NCBI RefSeq assembly: GCF_000800455.1
Contig: NZ_CP007456.1
Coordinates: 1,426,001 to 1,490,000 of the forward strand
Direction: 5' to 3'
DNA from: Bifidobacterium catenulatum PV20-2
GTDB lineage: Bacteria > Actinomycetota > Actinomycetes > Actinomycetales > Bifidobacteriaceae
DNA length: 64,000 bases
In this document: positions 60,727 to 64,000 of the stretch, piece by piece
Position numbering within the stretch: position 1 is the first letter of the stretch
Layout: each line of letters opens with the position of its first letter
Translations under genes and position numbers: made by a program
The notes under the pieces: generated by a model
What the model saw: the letters and a program-made list of their open reading frames with translations, nothing else
Database searches by the model: none
What the model was told of the DNA's origin: nothing

Positions 60727-61265
60727 CACTTTTGTTCCTCTGGTTTGCCTTCATGCACCCGGTATCCGCCTTCCAATGGGCCCTTGACCGCCGCGCATCG
60801 CCAGCCGTCGTCAGTGAGCGTGTAGTCAAGCACCCAGGATGCCTCCAGCCCGGTGGATACGGCGCATGTCGCCACCCGCCGCCCCGTGGACACGGGGAAG
60901 CCGGTGAACTCGGTCTCGGGCAATGGCTGCGGGGCTATGGATGATGCCGGTATGTCGAGGCCGGCGGCATCCGGCGTGAAGTATTCGCCTTCGAGTTGGC
61001 CTCGTTCGTCGCCCATGTAGACGCCGAGCGCTTTCGGCGCGAGGTCGGCGCACGGATCATCCTCCGTCGGCGTCGCCGGCTCGGTCTCTTCGTCTCCAGC
61101 CGTTTTTTGTCCGGGTTCGGTTTTCGTTCGCGGCCGGGCGACGGTGCTTTGCGTGTCCTCCGCGGTTCCGTTGCCGGCGCATATCACCGCGACGTTTCCT
61201 CCCAGGATGAGGAGCGCGACCGCAAATCCCGTCGCGGCGATGATCCTGTTCCTCTTTGGTTCCAT
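60726..61265 (-). CDS. Secreted or membrane-anchored hypothetical protein
   Basis: 179 residues. N-terminal anchor or signal (RIIAATGFAVALLILGGNVAVI), a Thr/Glu/Pro-rich linker and a small domain (EYFTPDAAGLDIPASSI; VATCAVSTGLEASWVLDYTL; DGWRCAAVKGPLEGGYRVHE). It probably faces the wall as part of the transfer apparatus. AAAGGAAA precedes ATG 61265; the in-frame start at 61424 was rejected. Confidence 0.7.
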   Translation of the reverse strand: MEPKRNRIIAATGFAVALLILGGNVAVICAGNGTAEDTQSTVARPRTKTEPGQKTAGDEETEPATPTEDDPCADLAPKALGVYMGDERGQLEGEYFTPDAAGLDIPASSIAPQPLPETEFTGFPVSTGRRVATCAVSTGLEASWVLDYTLTDDGWRCAAVKGPLEGGYRVHEGKPEEQK

Positions 61266-61279
61266 GCTTGGTTTTCCTT

Positions 61280-62982
61280 TCAATGGATGTAACGGACGCC
61301 ATTTCCGGCTGCGGCCAGTTGGGAGGCGCTGATTTCGCGTGTGGATACGACGCCGAGGCCAAGCGCGTTGGACTCGCTGATCAGGATCGACCCGTCCCGC
61401 GGACCTCCTCGACCATGGCGACATGCCCGTAGCCGGCGGACGCGCCCAATACTCCCGGTTGGAACACGATGACGCTGCCGGCGGATGGGGAGCCGTCCAC
61501 CGTGTAGCCGGCCGACGCCGCGGAACCTGCCCATGTGGCGGCGTTGCCCCACCCTGGTATCGGTTTTCCTATGTCGGCTCTTCTGGTCGCGGCCCACCAG
61601 GTGCACTGCCCCCATGGGTATCTCGTGTCCGGCGTGATGCCGGCCGTGGACACGATGCCGCCGGAGACCGTCAGTTTCGGTTCGAGGGAGCCGACCGTGC
61701 CACCCTCGGCGGTCCCCGTTGCGGTGTATTTGGTCGCTGCGAGTTCCTTGATCCGCCGCACATAGTTGATGGTTTCCTCGAAGGGCGGCACCATGCCGTA
61801 TCTGAGCACGCTGCCCAGGCCAGCGTTGTACGCCGCGAGGGTCAGCTCCAACGTGTCGCCGGTCAGTTTCCCGGACTTCTTGGCCGTCTCGACCTGCGAG
61901 GCGAGGCCGCACATGTAGTTGCCCTGGCTCCAGATCGCGTCGTGCGGGTTCCAGATGTCGGCCTTGCCGTCTCCGTCGCCGTCCTTGCCCGCGGACGCCC
62001 ATGTGGATGGCATGAACTGCGCAATGCCCTGCGCTCCGGCGGAGCTGCCGGCCTTCGGATTCCAATTGGACTCCTGGTCGATCTGGGCGGCGATGATGCT
62101 CGGCGTGACGACCTGGCAGATGGATCCGGCGCGGATCACGTCGGCCTCGTATTCCGCGGGCACGCCAGCGACCGTGGATTCGCTGGCGCTGGATCCCAGG
62201 AACGCGCCCATGACAGCCAGGAGCAAGCCGAGCACCGCGAGCATGGCCGCGATGACAGGCATGATGGGAAGGCTGATGGAGGCGGCCCCCGCGATGACTC
62301 GGGACGCGGCCATGCGAACGAAGTTCGCGGCGGCGCGGGCGGCGCGCACGGCGGCCTGCCCGGTGGCTTTCGCGCCGCGTACCGCCTTGGCCGGCGAGCG
62401 GCGGTGCCGCCAGATGAATTTGGCCGACGAATTGACGCCCTTCACGCCCGCGCGTGCCGCTTTGAAGGACAGGTCGCGTGTGGTGCTTCCCAGCTTCGAC
62501 GCGAAGTCGTCGTCGGCAGCGGTGAGCCTCGCGCCGGCTTCGTCCATCCAGCCCATGCCGGTGGAACCCATCCGTTTGACGCTACGGCCGGCTTTCCCAA
62601 GGCCCGCGCCTATGTGCTTGCCGATCCGCTTGCTCGCCTTGCCTTTCGCGGCGAACTTGCCGATCTCATCGCTGGGCTTCGCCTCGGACAGCGCCTTGGG
62701 TTTGCCGGCCGTCTTGCGCATTCCCCTGCCCGACCGCAGGGCGCGTTTGCCGCGGTTCATGATGCGCCGCGCCTTGCCGGCCGCCCAGCCCACGCCGTGC
62801 ATGGTGGAGGACATGCCGTGCATGCCGGCGCGGCCCGCCATCTCGGCGGCGGTGTGGCCCATGGAGTCGGCGATGTCGGTCCGGTCCGCGCCGAACTGCG
62901 CGGTGCTGGACACCACGCCAGTGGCCGCGCGTCCGATGCGGGCGCGTGTGCCTCCGGCGTGGTGGGCTTGGGTTCCGCTCAT
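61280..62982 (-). CDS. VirB1-like lytic transglycosylase/CHAP hydrolase, frameshift near end
   Basis: Basic N-terminal ~215 residues, a membrane segment (ISLPIMPVIAAMLAVLGLLL), then a transglycosylase (SLT) domain (QIDQESNWNPKAGSSAGAQG, GIAQFMPSTWAS) and a CHAP amidase domain (WGQCTWWAATRRADIGKPIP, catalytic Cys; GHVAMVEEV, catalytic His). The frame stops at 61381 after EEVRGTG, but the natural ending (DGSILISESNALGLGVVSTR ... stop at 61280) is in another frame, so a frameshift lies at ~61397. It opens the peptidoglycan for the channel. Confidence 0.88.
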
Positions 62983-62986
62983 GCGT

Positions 62987-64000
62987 TTACTTTCCTTCCT
63001 GGAAGGTCGTGGAGTACAGCCGGTAGAGGTCGCCGCCCGCGGGGATGCGACCGTCGAACGGCACGTAGGCGCTGCCGATCTTCATGAGTCCCTGGCCGGG
63101 CAGCACGCCGGTGAAGTACTGGCGCTGCTCCTCACTCAGGGTCAGCAGCTCGCACAGGGCGTCCGCGTCGGTGCTGTTCTGGCTCAGGAGCATGAGGAAA
63201 TCGCTGTTGGACAGCATCTCGCGCGCGTCCTGGAGGTCGAGGATCTCCTCGACGTTCTGCGTGATGCCGGTGACGCCGAGCCCGTATTTGCGGGCGCGCT
63301 TGTAGATGTCCTTGAACTGGGCGGCGGCGTACTGGTTGGAGAAGAAGCGGTGGAACTCGTCGACGTACAGCCAGGTGCGCCGCCCGTTGGCCTTGTTGCG
63401 GATGACGCGGTTCCACACCTGGTCGATGACGACCATCATGCCGAACGTGCGCAGCTCGCCGGACAGGCCGGACACGTCGAACACGGTGAACCGGTTGGAC
63501 AGGTCCACGTTGGTCTGCCCGTTGAAGCCGCTCATGGAGCCGGTGATGTACGGGTTGAGCGCGTCGGCAAGGTACCGGCTCACCTGGTCGCCGCCCGCCT
63601 GCAATTCGTCGTGCAGGTCCTGCAATGTGGGCTGGACCACTCCCCCGCCCTGGTTGCGGTAACGCGTGTACAGGTTGCTGACGCACTGGTCGACGAGTCC
63701 CTTCTGGAGCGGGTCGAGGCCGTCGATGCCGCCTATGAGCGCGCCGATCATGGAGACCACGTTGTTGGTCTTGTCCTTGACGGGGTCGGAGGCCGAGTCG
63801 TCCTCCAGGACGATGTCCATCGGGTTGACGCGCGTGCCGGTGCCGGCGCTGATCTGGATGATCTGTCCGCCGAACGCGGCCGCGAGGGCGAGGTATTCGC
63901 GTTCCGGGTCGATGACGATGACCTCGTCGTCACGGTTGAGGAACATGCCGGCGATCTCCTGTTTGACGGTGAAGGATTTGCCGCCGCCGGACGTGCCGAG
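62987..64000 (-). CDS. virB4: VirB4-family conjugation ATPase (5' part outside window)
   Basis: The frame is open from the window edge, and the edge encodes the Walker A motif LGTSGGGKSFTVKQE. Then VIVIDPEREYLALAAAFGG, Walker B RTWLYVDEFHRFFSN, and GLGVTGITQNVEEILD follow, the C-terminal RecA lobe of VirB4/TraE ATPases. ~338 codons seen; the N-terminal half lies beyond the window. It energises the type IV secretion channel. It is the upstream gene of a minus-strand operon with the SLT/CHAP hydrolase. Confidence 0.93.
   Translation of the reverse strand, partial: LGTSGGGKSFTVKQEIAGMFLNRDDEVIVIDPEREYLALAAAFGGQIIQISAGTGTRVNPMDIVLEDDSASDPVKDKTNNVVSMIGALIGGIDGLDPLQKGLVDQCVSNLYTRYRNQGGGVVQPTLQDLHDELQAGGDQVSRYLADALNPYITGSMSGFNGQTNVDLSNRFTVFDVSGLSGELRTFGMMVVIDQVWNRVIRNKANGRRTWLYVDEFHRFFSNQYAAAQFKDIYKRARKYGLGVTGITQNVEEILDLQDAREMLSNSDFLMLLSQNSTDADALCELLTLSEEQRQYFTGVLPGQGLMKIGSAYVPFDGRIPAGGDLYRLYSTTFQEGK

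Larger units (their letters stand above)
31128..64000. mobile_element. Integrative and conjugative element (right end beyond window)
   Basis: It contains, in order, a tyrosine integrase, cargo, topoisomerase III, a candidate oriT, MobC, relaxase, DUF3801 protein, methylase-helicase, TnpV, VirD4, a VirB1-like hydrolase and VirB4. This set is that of a Gram-positive ICE with a type IV secretion system. The left boundary is not defined: no att repeat could be confirmed, and it may start anywhere from ~28.5 to 31.3 kb. Confidence 0.8.

Noticed and set aside
1..64000. tRNA or rRNA genes and CRISPR arrays
   Set aside because: None could be recognised by eye; short tRNA genes cannot be excluded without a covariance-model scan.

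Overview
The window looks like the chromosome of a Bifidobacterium (high-GC actinobacterium). The backbone genes fit that lineage: pyruvate formate-lyase with its activase, trigger factor next to ribonuclease D and a DUF3000 protein, glutamine-dependent NAD synthetase, and a MetNIQ importer. No rRNA, tRNA or CRISPR array was seen. The species cannot be named from this sequence.

Layout: (1) 1-2000, minus-strand metabolic and quality-control genes: a D-2-hydroxyacid dehydrogenase cut by the window edge, D-aminoacyl-tRNA deacylase, and an alpha/beta hydrolase. (2) 2070-10700, an accessory patch of lower GC. It holds a VOC-family remnant, a truncated RelB/DinJ antitoxin, a divergent GIY-YIG/DUF2075 ATPase and MazG-like pyrophosphohydrolase pair, two unrecognised proteins, a HepT/MntA pair flanked by 45-bp repeats, a YafQ/RelE-like toxin with RelB/DinJ antitoxin, and frameshifted SWIM-zinc-finger and metallophosphoesterase genes. 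(3) 10760-28360, conserved backbone: GNAT, DUF218 protein, tig, rnd, DUF3000, pflA-pflB, nadE, an M20 amidohydrolase, metI-metN-metQ, a HAD phosphatase and a MATE exporter. Several units end in clear hairpin terminators. (4) 28450-29520, a very AT-rich islet with a TfoX-N gene of Firmicutes character and a small membrane protein. (5) 29831-31054, an IS3-family element with a broken orfB, set between two ~60-bp near-identical repeats.

(6) From about 31.1 kb to the right edge lies an integrative and conjugative element (ICE) that continues beyond the window. It starts with a tyrosine integrase, followed by a VbhA/Fic-type pair. Next comes a cargo cassette of three ASCH (PUA-fold) proteins, one fused to a GNAT, plus a membrane protein. 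This cassette is translationally coupled to a second Fic protein and bounded on the far side by a duplicate of that Fic protein's 3' end. Then follow an Xre-like regulator, topoisomerase III, LPD28 and DUF4160/DUF2442 small proteins, a palindrome cluster that is a candidate oriT, MobC, a relaxase, a DUF3801 (PcfB-like) protein, a ~2500-residue methylase-helicase with a tnpV gene nested out of frame, the VirD4 coupling protein and, on the opposite strand, VirB4, a lytic transglycosylase/CHAP hydrolase and secreted or membrane proteins.

The most interesting signals are a C-terminal motif (pattern [ED][RK]F-x3-L-x2-NL) shared by three transfer-region proteins and a Fic-tail copy, which could be a type IV secretion recruitment signal, and the ASCH/GNAT/membrane cassette, which may be an uncharacterised defence or RNA/nucleotide-handling system. 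Many small frameshifts (SWIM gene, phosphoesterase, DUF218, IS orfB, CHAP) could be real decay or assembly errors.
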